Source: Acidimicrobiia bacterium (GTDB lineage Bacteria > Actinomycetota > Acidimicrobiia > Acidimicrobiales > Aldehydirespiratoraceae). From it: DNA of 64,000 bases. The notes below the pieces were generated by a model, which saw only the letters and a program-made list of their open reading frames with translations, was not told the DNA's origin and made no database searches. The translations under genes and the position numbers were made by a program. Of the stretch, positions 1 through 7,906 are shown one piece after another (position 1 is the stretch's first letter; each line of letters starts with the position of its first letter). The stretch is taken from NCBI GenBank assembly GCA_022828135.1, contig JAJEJB010000028.1:25478-89477 (forward strand), given 5' to 3'.

Positions 1-343
1 GGTTGGCCCCTCCCCACGATCGGGCCACCAGGTTTATTGCCTCGGTGACGTTCTTCGTGAACACGATCTCGTCGGCGGACGGCGCGTTCACGAACCGGGC
101 GATCCCCGCTCGGGACGCCTCCATGGCCTCGGTGGCCTGGGCCGCGATCTCGTAGGCGCCCCGGTGCACGTTGGCATTGATCGTCTCGTAGTAGCTGTTC
201 ATGGCGTCCAGCACGCAGCGGGGCTTCTGCGACGAAGCAGCCGAGTCCAAGTAGACGATGGGCCGGCCGTGGACCTGACGCCCCAGTAGCGGGAACTGCG
301 CCTTCGTCACCGCTCCGAGCCGGTCGCCCCCGCCGCTGCTCAT
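1..343 (-). CDS. sufS: Cysteine desulfurase SufS, N-terminal part (runs off the left edge)
   Basis: The first 113 residues are visible, starting at an ATG whose first bases overlap the sufC stop (ATGA). They carry landmarks of group II (SufS/CsdA) cysteine desulfurases: LDSAASSQKP near residue 33, then YETINANVHRG, and FTKNVTEAINLVA in the PLP-binding region. The family removes sulfur from L-cysteine as an enzyme persulfide and passes it to the SUF Fe-S assembly machinery in the cytosol. The PLP lysine and active-site cysteine lie beyond the edge. The 4-bp overlap with sufC implies co-transcription and translational coupling. Assignment is firm at family level. Confidence 0.93.
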   Translation of the reverse strand, partial: MSSGGGDRLGAVTKAQFPLLGRQVHGRPIVYLDSAASSQKPRCVLDAMNSYYETINANVHRGAYEIAAQATEAMEASRAGIARFVNAPSADEIVFTKNVTEAINLVARSWGGAN

Positions 344-1098
344 GACCCGTACCGTTCGTAGCCCTCGCGCTCGAGCCGGTCGGCCAACTCGGGGCCGCCG
401 CTCTCGACGATGCGACCGTCGAGGAGCACATGAACCCTGTCGGGGTGCAGTCCCGAGGTGAGGATGCGCTGGAAGTGGGTGATGGCCAGCACACCCAGCT
501 CGGGCCGCACGGCTCGCACCTCCTGCACGCCGGTGGCCACTATGCGCAGCGCGTCGATGTCGAGGCCGGTATCGGTCTCGTCAAGGATGGCCATGTCCGG
601 CTCGAGGACCGCCATCTGCAAGATCTCGTTGCGCTTCTTCTCGCCGCCGGAGAACTTCTCGTTGAGGTGGCGGTCCATCAGCTGCGAGTCGATGGACAGG
701 CGCTCCATCCACTCGACCATGGTCATGTAGGTCTCGATCGAGCTGACGTCGGTGCCCTTGCGGGACTGGAGCGCCTGGGTGAGGAAGTTCCGCACCGACA
801 CGCCCGGGATCTCCTGGGGGTACTGGAAGGCGAGGAACAGGCCGGCCTTGCCCCGCACCTCCGGGGGCCAGGCGGTGATGTCCTCGCCCTTGAAGCGGAT
901 CGAGCCCCCGGTGACCTCGTACTCGGGGCTGCCGAGCAGTGCCGCGGCCAGGGTGGACTTCCCCGATCCGTTGGGGCCCATCAGGGCGTGCAGTTCGCCC
1001 GCGCCGACTACCAGGTCCACACCGCGCAGGATCTCAATGCCGCCGTCGACAGTTGCCACATGCAGGCCGTCGATCTCGAAGAGCGGTGCTGCGGGCAC
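340..1098 (-). CDS. sufC: Fe-S cluster assembly ATPase SufC
   Basis: A 252-residue ABC-type ATPase starting at GTG. It has Walker A (GPNGSGKST, about residues 41-49), the SufC-type Q-loop region LAFQYPQEIPGV, the signature FSGGEKKRNEILQ and Walker B MAILDETDTGLDIDAL. The run SGGEKKRNE and the Asp-Glu-Thr-Asp-Thr-Gly block distinguish SufC from transporter ATPases. SufC powers the SufBCD scaffold on which Fe-S clusters are built. It is the upstream partner of sufS here; sufB and sufD are not in the window downstream of the start. Length matches the family (about 250 residues). Confidence 0.95.
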   Translation of the reverse strand: MPAAPLFEIDGLHVATVDGGIEILRGVDLVVGAGELHALMGPNGSGKSTLAAALLGSPEYEVTGGSIRFKGEDITAWPPEVRGKAGLFLAFQYPQEIPGVSVRNFLTQALQSRKGTDVSSIETYMTMVEWMERLSIDSQLMDRHLNEKFSGGEKKRNEILQMAVLEPDMAILDETDTGLDIDALRIVATGVQEVRAVRPELGVLAITHFQRILTSGLHPDRVHVLLDGRIVESGGPELADRLEREGYERYGS

Positions 1099-1183
1099 GC
1101 CTCGATCCTACGGCCCGCAGCGGGTACTACGGCCCTTCAGCCCCGATAGGTTGGCCCTCACACGACTGCTAGGAGTGTCCCAC

Positions 1184-2299
1184 GTGAACTTCGCATTCAC
1201 CGACGAGCAGGAGCAGCTCAGAGAATTCGTCCGCAGCTTCCTCGAGGAGAAGTCGCCCGAATCAGCGGTACGCGACCAGATGGACACCGAGCGCGGCTTC
1301 GACCCCGATGTCTGGGCCCAGATGTCGGATCAGATGGGCCTCCCCGCCCTGACGATCCCAGAGGCCTACGGCGGCCAGGGGTTCACCTGCGTGGAGCAGG
1401 TGGTCGTGCTCGAGGAGATGGGTCGGGCCTTGCTCTGCGCGCCGTACTTCTCCTCTGCCGTGCTGGCGGCCAACACGCTGATGCACTCCGGCGACGAAGC
1501 GGCCAAACAGGCCCACCTCGGCGGCATCGCCTCAGGCGAGACCAGGGCCACACTGGCCTTCACCGAGCAGAACGGCCGCTGGGACGAGCCGGGGATCACC
1601 ATGGGGGCCTCGCAGGACAACGGTTCGTGGAGGCTCGACGGCGTCAAGATGTACGTCCTCGACGGCCATACCGCCAACCTGGTGATCGTGGCGGCCCGCA
1701 CCGCTGGCGGCGTATCGCTGTTCACCGTCGATCCGGACGCGCCGGGCCTCACTCGCACGCCGCTGTCGACCATGGACCAGACCCGCAAACAGGCCAAGCT
1801 CACGTTCGAGGGAGTCGAGGCCACCCTTGTCGGCACCGAGGGCCAGGGCTGGCCAGTGCTGGAGACCGTGCTCGACCTGGCTGCGGTGGCTCTGGCCGCC
1901 GAGCAGGTGGGCGGGGCGCAGCGCTGCTTGGACATGTCGGTGGAGTACGCCAAGGTCCGGGTGCAGTTCGGCCGACCCATCGGCTCGTTCCAGGCGATCA
2001 AGCACAAGTGTGCCGACATGCTCCTGGAGGTCGAGTCGGCCAAGTCCGCGGCCTACTACGCGGGCTGGTGCGCAGCGGAGATGAACGACGAGCTGCCCCA
2101 GGTTGCATCGCTGGCCAAGAGCTACTGCTCGGAGGCCTACTTCCACGCGGCGGCCGAGAACATCCAGATCCACGGAGGCATCGGCTTCACCTGGGAGCAC
2201 CCGGCGCACCTCTACTTCAAGCGGGCCAAGAGTTCCGAGCTCCTCTTCGGCGACCCCACCTACCACCGGGAGCTGCTGGCCCAGCGCATCGGCCTATAG
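1184..2299 (+). CDS. Acyl-CoA dehydrogenase family protein
   Basis: The 371-residue product starts at GTG 1184 with AGGAG at 1171-1175; an in-frame upstream extension lies in sufC antisense sequence and was rejected. It opens with FTDEQEQLREFVRSFLEEK, typical of FadE-like acyl-CoA dehydrogenases. The middle has the FAD-domain strand region (ATLAFTEQNGRWDEPG), and the C-terminal helical domain has VQFGRPIGSFQAIKH and QIHGGIGFTWEHPAHLY, whose glutamate is at the position used as base in related actinobacterial enzymes. It should oxidise an acyl-CoA thioester at C2-C3 using FAD. The substrate (fatty acid, sterol side chain or amino-acid derivative) cannot be told. It is divergent from sufC. Confidence 0.9.
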   Translation: MNFAFTDEQEQLREFVRSFLEEKSPESAVRDQMDTERGFDPDVWAQMSDQMGLPALTIPEAYGGQGFTCVEQVVVLEEMGRALLCAPYFSSAVLAANTLMHSGDEAAKQAHLGGIASGETRATLAFTEQNGRWDEPGITMGASQDNGSWRLDGVKMYVLDGHTANLVIVAARTAGGVSLFTVDPDAPGLTRTPLSTMDQTRKQAKLTFEGVEATLVGTEGQGWPVLETVLDLAAVALAAEQVGGAQRCLDMSVEYAKVRVQFGRPIGSFQAIKHKCADMLLEVESAKSAAYYAGWCAAEMNDELPQVASLAKSYCSEAYFHAAAENIQIHGGIGFTWEHPAHLYFKRAKSSELLFGDPTYHRELLAQRIGL

Positions 2300-2344
2300 G
2301 AGACCCCGGGCTCTAGGAGAGATCCGCTCCGGAGGGGACCTGAC

Positions 2345-2791
2345 GTGATCTGGCTGATCGCTGTGGTCGGCTTGGCTGCCGTAGTGGCGATCGCCTTCGT
2401 GTCGGTGGGAATCGCGGTCGGACGGCTGGAGCAGGAGACCGCACCATCGGTGTACCGGCTGTCGGACGCGGTGGACTACGTGGCCGACCGCCTGCCCGAC
2501 GAGGTGACCGCCAGGTTGAGCTACGACGACGTCAGGACCGTGCTCGGATGGCATCTCGACTGGTTCGCGGCGGTGGGTCTGGCCACCTCCCACGGCCAGG
2601 AGCTCGGCGACCCTGCGGTGGCCGTGGGCGACATGGCCGTGGCCGACACCGACGCGGCCTGCGACGCGGTGGTGGCCCGATCTCTGGAGGAGGGAGGGCC
2701 CGACCCGGTGGACGTGGTGTGCATCCTCGAAGTGCAGTTCTCCTATCTGGCCGAGATCGGCGCAGTCAGCGCAGGCGAGCCTCCGGCCTGA
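2345..2791 (+). CDS. Small membrane-anchored protein of unknown function
   Basis: A 148-residue protein starting at GTG 2345, preceded by a GGAGGGGAC ribosome-binding region. Residues 1-26 form one hydrophobic helix (VVGLAAVVAIAFVSVGIAV). The rest is an acidic soluble domain with a YRLSDAVDYVADRLPDEVTARLSYDDVRTVL segment split by predicted loops, and an aromatic patch WHLDWF. I do not recognise a characterised family. It follows the acyl-CoA dehydrogenase by 45 bp and may share its transcript. The coding call rests on frame-consistent codon use, the RBS and the clean membrane helix. Confidence 0.75.
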   Translation: MIWLIAVVGLAAVVAIAFVSVGIAVGRLEQETAPSVYRLSDAVDYVADRLPDEVTARLSYDDVRTVLGWHLDWFAAVGLATSHGQELGDPAVAVGDMAVADTDAACDAVVARSLEEGGPDPVDVVCILEVQFSYLAEIGAVSAGEPPA

Positions 2792-2848
2792 CTGCTGAAG
2801 TCCTGCCCGGCCCGATGCTTGGCTCGGGGGCCGGATTGTGGTTGACTG

Positions 2849-2989
2849 GTGCCACCAAGGAAAGGAGGTGGTCCAACTGAGTGCTTTATGCTTTGTGACC
2901 TTGGAGGTGGCTGGCCGCTAGCTACGGCAAGCTGGACCGACTGGCGAATCCCCGCCAGCTCCACCCCCGATCCGAGTCGCCGGACCTAG
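2849..2989 (+). other. Leader-like region with near-perfect anti-Shine-Dalgarno complement and tiny reading frames
   Basis: Positions 2861-2875 read AAAGGAGGTGGTCCA, which can pair over 15 nt (one G-U) with the 3' tail of actinobacterial 16S rRNA (UGGAUCACCUCCUUU). Several tiny frames cross it: GTG 2849 to TAG 2989 (46 residues, beginning MPPRKGGGPTECF), GTG 2881 to TGA 2898 (five residues) and GTG 2895 to TAG 2921 (eight residues, preceding a second GGAGGTGG). CTGGCG/CGCCAG around 2941-2958 can form a hairpin. A terminator hairpin closes the region at 3067-3096. This could be a small-protein gene, a translated leader or a non-coding RNA; I cannot decide which. Confidence 0.4.
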
Positions 2990-3066
2990 TCACATCCGGC
3001 CAGGCACCGCGGCCATACCGGCTGCGAGTGTGCGAGGCTCGACCGGGATTTCCGGCAGAAACGACT

Positions 3067-3096
3067 AGTGGGGCGGGCCTTCCGGCCCGCCCCACT
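3067..3096 (+). terminator. Perfect 13-bp GC-rich hairpin, probable terminator
   Basis: AGTGGGGCGGGCC (3067-3079) is the exact reverse complement of GGCCCGCCCCACT (3084-3096), with a TTCC tetraloop. There is no T-run, as is common in high-GC actinobacteria. It lies after the small intergenic transcript candidate and just before the alpha/beta-hydrolase gene, so it probably insulates that gene. Confidence 0.7.
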
Positions 3097-3128
3097 GCGC
3101 GTCCGTCCACGCCGATACGGTGAGCCCG

Positions 3129-3923
3129 ATGGACAGCCGGTTCACCGTCGACTCGAACGAGTTGACGGCCCATCTCGCCCGGCCCGCCCGGGCGCCGTCG
3201 GTGCAGCCGGCGGTGGTCATCGTCCACGGTTTCCCCACCGAGGCGGGGGGCGGGATCAACTCGACCATGACCATGCCCGCCCTCGCCGACCTGATCGCGG
3301 CCGAGACCGGCTTCGCCGCCCTCACCTATGCGTCGAGGGGAGTGGCCGGTTCCGGGGGCGATTTCTCGCTCGACGGCTGGCGGCGCGACCTAGTCGGCGC
3401 CGTCGACTTCCTGACGTCGGAGGTGCCGTGCGCGGGCGTCTGGGTGATCGGCTTCGGAACCGGGGGCGCGCTGGCGGTGGTGGTGGCCAGCCGCGACGAG
3501 CGGGTGCGGGGCGTGGCCGCAGTGGCCGCGCCGGCCGATTTCGAGGACTGGGCCCGCAACCCCCGCAAGCTGCTGGTCTGGGCCCGTGAGGTGGGCGTGG
3601 TGCGCGATCCGGAGTTCCCCAAGCGGTTCGACCGGTGGGCTGCCGAGATCAAGGCCGTCCGAGCCGTCGAGGCGGCCGAATCGCTCGGCGGCCGGTCCCT
3701 GCTGGTGCTCCACGGCAGCGACGACGAGACAGTCCCGGTGTTCGATGCCCGCGTCCTCGCCGATGCCCATTCCGGTTCCGACTTGCGGATCATCAGCGGC
3801 GCCGGGCACCACCTGCGCCACGATCCCAGGGCCGTCGCGGTGCTGCTCGGCTGGCTCGAGCGCCAGCGCCAGTCGCTGCTGGCTTCGGCGGCCGGCGCCG
3901 GTGACGGGAACGCCAACCTCTAG
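3129..3923 (+). CDS. Alpha/beta-hydrolase-fold protein lacking the nucleophile serine
   Basis: A 264-residue alpha/beta-hydrolase. The oxyanion-loop HGFPTE is at 33-38, an acid candidate at D198/D199 (HGSDDETVP) and the histidine at H227/H228 (GAGHHLRHDP). The nucleophile elbow reads G-F-G-T-G at 108-112, so glycine occupies the place of the catalytic serine. The protein may be non-hydrolytic or use another residue. ATG 3129 was chosen because TACGGT at 3116-3121 followed by 7 nt fits a -10 box for a leaderless transcript; GTG 3120 is an alternative. It is monocistronic between a terminator hairpin and a palindromic repeat, facing the convergent senX3-like gene. Confidence 0.8.
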   Translation: MDSRFTVDSNELTAHLARPARAPSVQPAVVIVHGFPTEAGGGINSTMTMPALADLIAAETGFAALTYASRGVAGSGGDFSLDGWRRDLVGAVDFLTSEVPCAGVWVIGFGTGGALAVVVASRDERVRGVAAVAAPADFEDWARNPRKLLVWAREVGVVRDPEFPKRFDRWAAEIKAVRAVEAAESLGGRSLLVLHGSDDETVPVFDARVLADAHSGSDLRIISGAGHHLRHDPRAVAVLLGWLERQRQSLLASAAGAGDGNANL

Positions 3924-3934
3924 CGGTGAGCGGG

Positions 3935-3982
3935 GAATTGGCAGCGGTGGGTTCCCTTTCGGGCGTTCTGGGCTGCCAGTTC
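3935..3982. repeat. 48-bp palindromic dispersed repeat, copy 1
   Basis: Arms GAATTGGCAGC (3935-3945) and GCTGCCAGTTC (3972-3982) are inverted with one mismatch, around a core containing TTTCGGGCGTT. A second 48-bp copy with the same arms is at 26939-26986. Both sit just downstream of a plus-strand gene, as REP-type elements often do. Confidence 0.65.
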
Positions 3983-3996
3983 GGGCCGGCGTGCGG

Positions 3997-5205
3997 TCAG
4001 TCGCCGTTGTCGAGGGGCAGTTTGAGGGTGAACTGGGCTCCGAGGCCCTCCCGTGAGGTCACGCTCACGTCACCGCCGTGGTTCAGGGCCACATGGCGAA
4101 CGATCGACAGGCCCAGCCCGGTGCCCCCCGTACTGCGGCTGCGTGCCCGGTCGACGCGGTAGAAGCGCTCGAAGATCCGGGACTGCTCGGCTGCCGGTAT
4201 GCCGATGCCCTCGTCGGTCACCGAGAGGGTCAAGGTGTCACGGTCCGTCTCGACTTGCACGTCGACTCGTTCGCCGGGGTCGCTGAACTTGATCGCATTG
4301 TCGAGGAGGTTGAATACCGCCGACTCGAGGTGCAGCCGGGAGCCTCGCATGGGGGCAAGGTCGGTGGGCATCGATACCACCACCTTGACGTCGCGCTGCT
4401 CGGCGGTCTCCGAGATCCGGTCGCTGGCTGCCGCCACGACGGCGCCGATGTCCACCCGTTCGTCCGGACGGCCGCTCTCGTCCTCCAGCATGGCCAGAGT
4501 CAGGAGGTCATCGATGGTGTTGGCCACTCGCTGGATCTCGATCTGCATCCGGCCCGCGAGCCGCGCCGCCACTTCGGGCTCGGTGTCAGCGGCCAGCGAG
4601 TCGGCCAGCAGGCTCAGGGCCCCGATCGGGGTCTTGAGCTCGTGGCTGACGTTGGCCACGAAGTCCCTCCTCACCGACTCGATGCGGTCATGTTCGGTGA
4701 TGTCGTGCACCAGTGCGACCGCGCCCAGCGTCTCGCCCTCGCGCAGCACCGGCCCGGCTCTGACCTCGTAGCTGCGGCGGGGCTCGGCGTGGAGTTCGAC
4801 CCTGGTCGTGACCAGCTCGCCGGAGCGGGCCTGCTCGAGCAGGTCCTTGATTACCGGGGCCACGAGGGCCTCGCCGTGGCGAGCTTGCAGGAACTGCGTG
4901 GCGGCGGTGTTCTGCGCGACCACCCGGCCATTGCGGTCGCACAGCACGAGCCCGGCCTGCAGGGCGTCGAGGCTCGCCTCCACCCTGCTGGCGGCAGTCT
5001 CGGCCGACACCTGGCCAGCCTCGGCCGACTCCAGGCGCCTCTCGGCGTCCTCGATGACGCGGCGGGCCGACCGACCACGGGGGGCCTGGTGGTGCCGCTC
5101 GGGGTCACGGTTCCTGATCCATCGTCGCAGGAGCGCCCGGTCCAGGGCGATGCCCACGATTGCGCCGCCCACCATCAGTAGCACTCCGATGATGAGCGAG
5201 GTCAT
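3997..5205 (-). CDS. senX3: Sensor histidine kinase, SenX3/PhoR type
   Basis: The 402-residue product has one N-terminal membrane helix (residues 2-23), a coiled linker, a PAS domain (about 75-175), and a complete kinase core: H-box FVANVSHELKTPIGAL, N-box LLDNAIKF, G1 DEGIGIP, F-box FERFYRVD and G2 GTGLGLSIV. A single membrane helix with a cytosolic PAS is the SenX3 layout used for phosphate limitation sensing through the Pst-PhoU complex. It is the last gene of the pst-phoU run, 12 bp after phoU. No response regulator gene is adjacent, which is unusual. The gene symbol is by architecture and context. Confidence 0.85.
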   Translation of the reverse strand: MTSLIIGVLLMVGGAIVGIALDRALLRRWIRNRDPERHHQAPRGRSARRVIEDAERRLESAEAGQVSAETAASRVEASLDALQAGLVLCDRNGRVVAQNTAATQFLQARHGEALVAPVIKDLLEQARSGELVTTRVELHAEPRRSYEVRAGPVLREGETLGAVALVHDITEHDRIESVRRDFVANVSHELKTPIGALSLLADSLAADTEPEVAARLAGRMQIEIQRVANTIDDLLTLAMLEDESGRPDERVDIGAVVAAASDRISETAEQRDVKVVVSMPTDLAPMRGSRLHLESAVFNLLDNAIKFSDPGERVDVQVETDRDTLTLSVTDEGIGIPAAEQSRIFERFYRVDRARSRSTGGTGLGLSIVRHVALNHGGDVSVTSREGLGAQFTLKLPLDNGD

Positions 5206-5217
5206 CGGTGGCCGATT

Positions 5218-5988
5218 CTAGTCGGCCTTGTCGTCGCCGTTGGAGGACATCTCCGCCGGGTCGGTGGCCAGTTCCTGCATGCTGGACTCGTGGCGCTCTT
5301 CGCGGATCCGGTGCCGGGCGATCCCGGCCCGCCACGGCATGATGCCCGACACCATGTAACGGACCCGGTCGCTGATGTTCACGGCATGGTCGCCGATGCG
5401 CTCGTAGTAGCGGGCTATCAGGGCCAGCTGCACCGACGGCTGGACATCGAGATCGTGGGTGCGGCTCGACTCCAGCAGGGTCTTGACGAAGGTGCGGTGC
5501 AGGCTGTCGAGCCGGTCGTCGATGTCGTGGAGCGCGCTGGCCAGCGCGGCGTCGCGCTCGGAGTAGGAGTCCACCGACAACCGGATCAGGCGGATCGCCT
5601 CCTCGTTCATCTCCGCGATCAGGCCGCGCAGCCTGGGGGGCAGCTCGGTGCGGAACATGCGGCGGGCGCCCTTGCAGATGTTGCAGGCCAGGCCGCCGGT
5701 CCGCTCGAGCTCGCCGGTGATCCACATGGCGGCCAGGATCTGGCGGAGGTCGCCGGCCATGGGCTGTTGCAGGGCCAGCAGGCTCTGGCACTTCTCCTCG
5801 ACCTCGATGGCAGCCACGTCGATGTGGTCGTCGTCGTCGATGATCTGCTGGGCCTCGACCAGGTCGTACCGCAACAGGGCGTCGGTGGCCCTGGCCACCG
5901 CGTCGCCGGCCCGGGCCGCGAGCTGGACTATCAGGTCGCTGATCTCGTCGATCTCGGCGTGGAAGCCTTTGCGGGTCTGCTCGGTCAT
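5218..5988 (-). CDS. phoU: Phosphate transport regulator PhoU
   Basis: A 256-residue protein starting at ATG 5988 (MTEQTRKGFHAEIDEISDL); longer in-frame extensions run into pstB antisense and were rejected. It has two similar three-helix bundles, each with a PhoU metal-binding type segment: MAGDLRQILAAMWITGELERTGGLACNI and, in the second half, ALIARYYERIGDHAVNISDRV, each split across helices. PhoU links the Pst transporter to the sensor kinase, keeping the Pho response off when phosphate is plentiful. It lies between pstB and the kinase gene, as expected for this role. Confidence 0.93.
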   Translation of the reverse strand: MTEQTRKGFHAEIDEISDLIVQLAARAGDAVARATDALLRYDLVEAQQIIDDDDHIDVAAIEVEEKCQSLLALQQPMAGDLRQILAAMWITGELERTGGLACNICKGARRMFRTELPPRLRGLIAEMNEEAIRLIRLSVDSYSERDAALASALHDIDDRLDSLHRTFVKTLLESSRTHDLDVQPSVQLALIARYYERIGDHAVNISDRVRYMVSGIMPWRAGIARHRIREERHESSMQELATDPAEMSSNGDDKAD

Positions 5989-5999
5989 GGTCGCCTCGC

Positions 6000-6884
6000 T
6001 CAGCCGAATCGTCCGGTGACGTAGTTCTCGGTGCGCTCGTCGGACGGATTGGAGAACATCTTCTGGGTGGTGTCCACCTCCACCAGGATGCCGGTGCGGG
6101 TGTCGTTCTCGGAGTGCACGTCTGCGGTGAAGAAGGCGGTGGTGTCGCTGACCCGAGCCGCCTGCTGCATGTTGTGGGTGACGATCATGATGGTGTAGTC
6201 CTGCTTGATCTCCTGCATCAGGTCCTCGATGCGGGCGGTGGCGATGGGGTCGAGCGCGGAGCACGGCTCGTCCATCAGCAGCACGTCGGGGCCGACCGCG
6301 ATGGCCCGGGCGATGCACAGCCTCTGCTGCTGCCCACCCGAAAGCCCGAGCGCGGAGTCGGTCAGGCGGTCGCTCACCTCCTCCCACAGGGCCGCCTTGC
6401 GCAGCGAATTCTCCACGATGTCGTCGAGCCCCTTCTTCTGGCCGGCCACCCTCGGCCCGTAGGCCACGTTGTCGTAGATCGACTTGGGGAAGGGGTTGGG
6501 CTTCTGGAACACCATGCCGATGCGGCGCCGCACCTCGACCGGGTCGACGCGCTCGTCGTACAGGTCGGTCCCGCGGTAGGTGATGGAGCCGGTCACCCGC
6601 GCCGTCCTGATCAGGTCGTTCATGCGGTTGTAGCAGCGCAGCACCGTCGTCTTCCCGCAGCCCGACGGGCCGATGAGGGCCATGATCTCGTTCTTGTGGA
6701 CGTCGAACGAGACGTCGCGCACGGCTCGGAAGGCGCCGTAGTACACGTTGACGTTGCGTGAGCGGAACACGACGTCGCGCTCGGTGGACAGCGACGGCAT
6801 CGCCTCGGCCGGACTGGCGTCGTTGCCGGCGTCGACCGAGTGGTCAACGACAGTGTCCGTGACAGTCTCCGTAGGGTCGGGCAT
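6000..6884 (-). CDS. pstB: Phosphate ABC transporter ATPase PstB
   Basis: A 294-residue ABC ATPase starting at ATG 6884. It has an acidic N-terminal extension of about 35 residues before the core, which begins at [17 protein letters not shown]. Walker A is GPSGCGKTT, the Q-loop region is [20 protein letters not shown] (a PstB hallmark), the signature is [14 protein letters not shown], Walker B is [15 protein letters not shown] and the switch histidine is in IVTHNMQQA. It energises phosphate import through PstC-PstA at the inner face of the membrane. It is 8 bp from pstA and 11 bp from phoU. A shorter start at the internal methionine before PSLSTERD is possible. Confidence 0.95.
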   Translation of the reverse strand: MPDPTETVTDTVVDHSVDAGNDASPAEAMPSLSTERDVVFRSRNVNVYYGAFRAVRDVSFDVHKNEIMALIGPSGCGKTTVLRCYNRMNDLIRTARVTGSITYRGTDLYDERVDPVEVRRRIGMVFQKPNPFPKSIYDNVAYGPRVAGQKKGLDDIVENSLRKAALWEEVSDRLTDSALGLSGGQQQRLCIARAIAVGPDVLLMDEPCSALDPIATARIEDLMQEIKQDYTIMIVTHNMQQAARVSDTTAFFTADVHSENDTRTGILVEVDTTQKMFSNPSDERTENYVTGRFG

Positions 6885-6892
6885 CGGGGGTG

Positions 6893-7855
6893 TCAGCCTC
6901 GCTTCTTCTCGAATCGGTTGCGTAGCCCGATGGCGGCGGAGTTCATCAGAAGCACGAACACGAGCAGCACGACAATGGCACTCGCGGCGGCCGCAGTAAA
7001 GCCGACATCGCGGCCCGACTGCACGGTCCAGGTGGTGATCACGATCGGCAGGGCGGTGAACTGGTCGGTCAGAGCGCTCAGGTCGAGCAGTCCGGGGTCG
7101 CTGCCGAGCCTGCCCGAGATCGCACCGACCAGGATCAGCGGCGCGGCCTCGCCCACCGCCCGAGACATCGACAGCAGAGTGCCGGTGAGGATGCCGGGGG
7201 CCGCGTAGGGCAGTACCTGGGTGCGGATCATCTCCCACTTGGTGGCGCCCACTCCGTAGGCGCCCTCGCGCAGCGAGACGGGCACGGCCCGGACGGCTTC
7301 ACCGGAGGTGATCACCACGATGGGCAGCGCCAGTATGGCCAGGGTGATTCCGGCCGACAGAGCGGACGAGCCGCCCGTCAAGCGGTCCAGGCCGAACAGG
7401 TTGCCCTTCACCAGCAGGGCCAGACCGAGCAGCCCGTAGACCACCGAGGGCACGCCGGCCAGGTTGCGGATGTTGACCTCGATGAAGGCGGTGAACCGGT
7501 TCCTGGGCGCGTACTCTTCGAGGTAGACCGCCGCGCCGATGCCGACGGGGAAGGCGAGAACAGCCACGATCACCGCGATCCACAGCGAGCCGTACAGCCC
7601 CTGGTGGACGCCCAGGCGATCGTCGCCGGACTGCGAGCGCAGGGTTCCGCTGAGGAAGTCGCCCAGACGGGCGCCGAGCTGGTCGGTGCTGTTGTTCACG
7701 ACGCTGATGATCAGCACGGCCAGCAGCACCAGCGTCACCAGCAGGCAGGACTGCAGCAGTGTGCGGAACAGCAGGCCGCGCGTGTCGATGCGGCGTCTCT
7801 CGATCGAGGCCGCGATGGCGGCCCGGGACTTGTCGTCGGAGAGGCGGCTGATCAT
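6893..7855 (-). CDS. pstA: Phosphate ABC transporter permease PstA
   Basis: A 320-residue permease with an N-terminal membrane helix (about 30-52), a periplasmic loop, and five further helices. The EAA loop with [20 protein letters not shown] region contacts Pst[11 protein letters not shown] and [15 protein letters not shown] are PstA/PstC family landmarks. With PstC it forms the membrane channel for phosphate. It is 51 bp from pstC and precedes pstB in the operon. Length is usual for the family. Confidence 0.94.
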   Translation of the reverse strand: MISRLSDDKSRAAIAASIERRRIDTRGLLFRTLLQSCLLVTLVLLAVLIISVVNNSTDQLGARLGDFLSGTLRSQSGDDRLGVHQGLYGSLWIAVIVAVLAFPVGIGAAVYLEEYAPRNRFTAFIEVNIRNLAGVPSVVYGLLGLALLVKGNLFGLDRLTGGSSALSAGITLAILALPIVVITSGEAVRAVPVSLREGAYGVGATKWEMIRTQVLPYAAPGILTGTLLSMSRAVGEAAPLILVGAISGRLGSDPGLLDLSALTDQFTALPIVITTWTVQSGRDVGFTAAAASAIVVLLVFVLLMNSAAIGLRNRFEKKRG

Positions 7856-7906
7856 CCCGTCGACCTCTCCGGAGCATGCGGCCCGTTCATCGTCGTGCCA
7901 TCTCCA

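Noticed and set aside
752..1183. N-terminal extension of the acyl-CoA dehydrogenase
   Set aside because: It is antisense to sufC; GTG 1184 has a good RBS and gives the family N-terminus.
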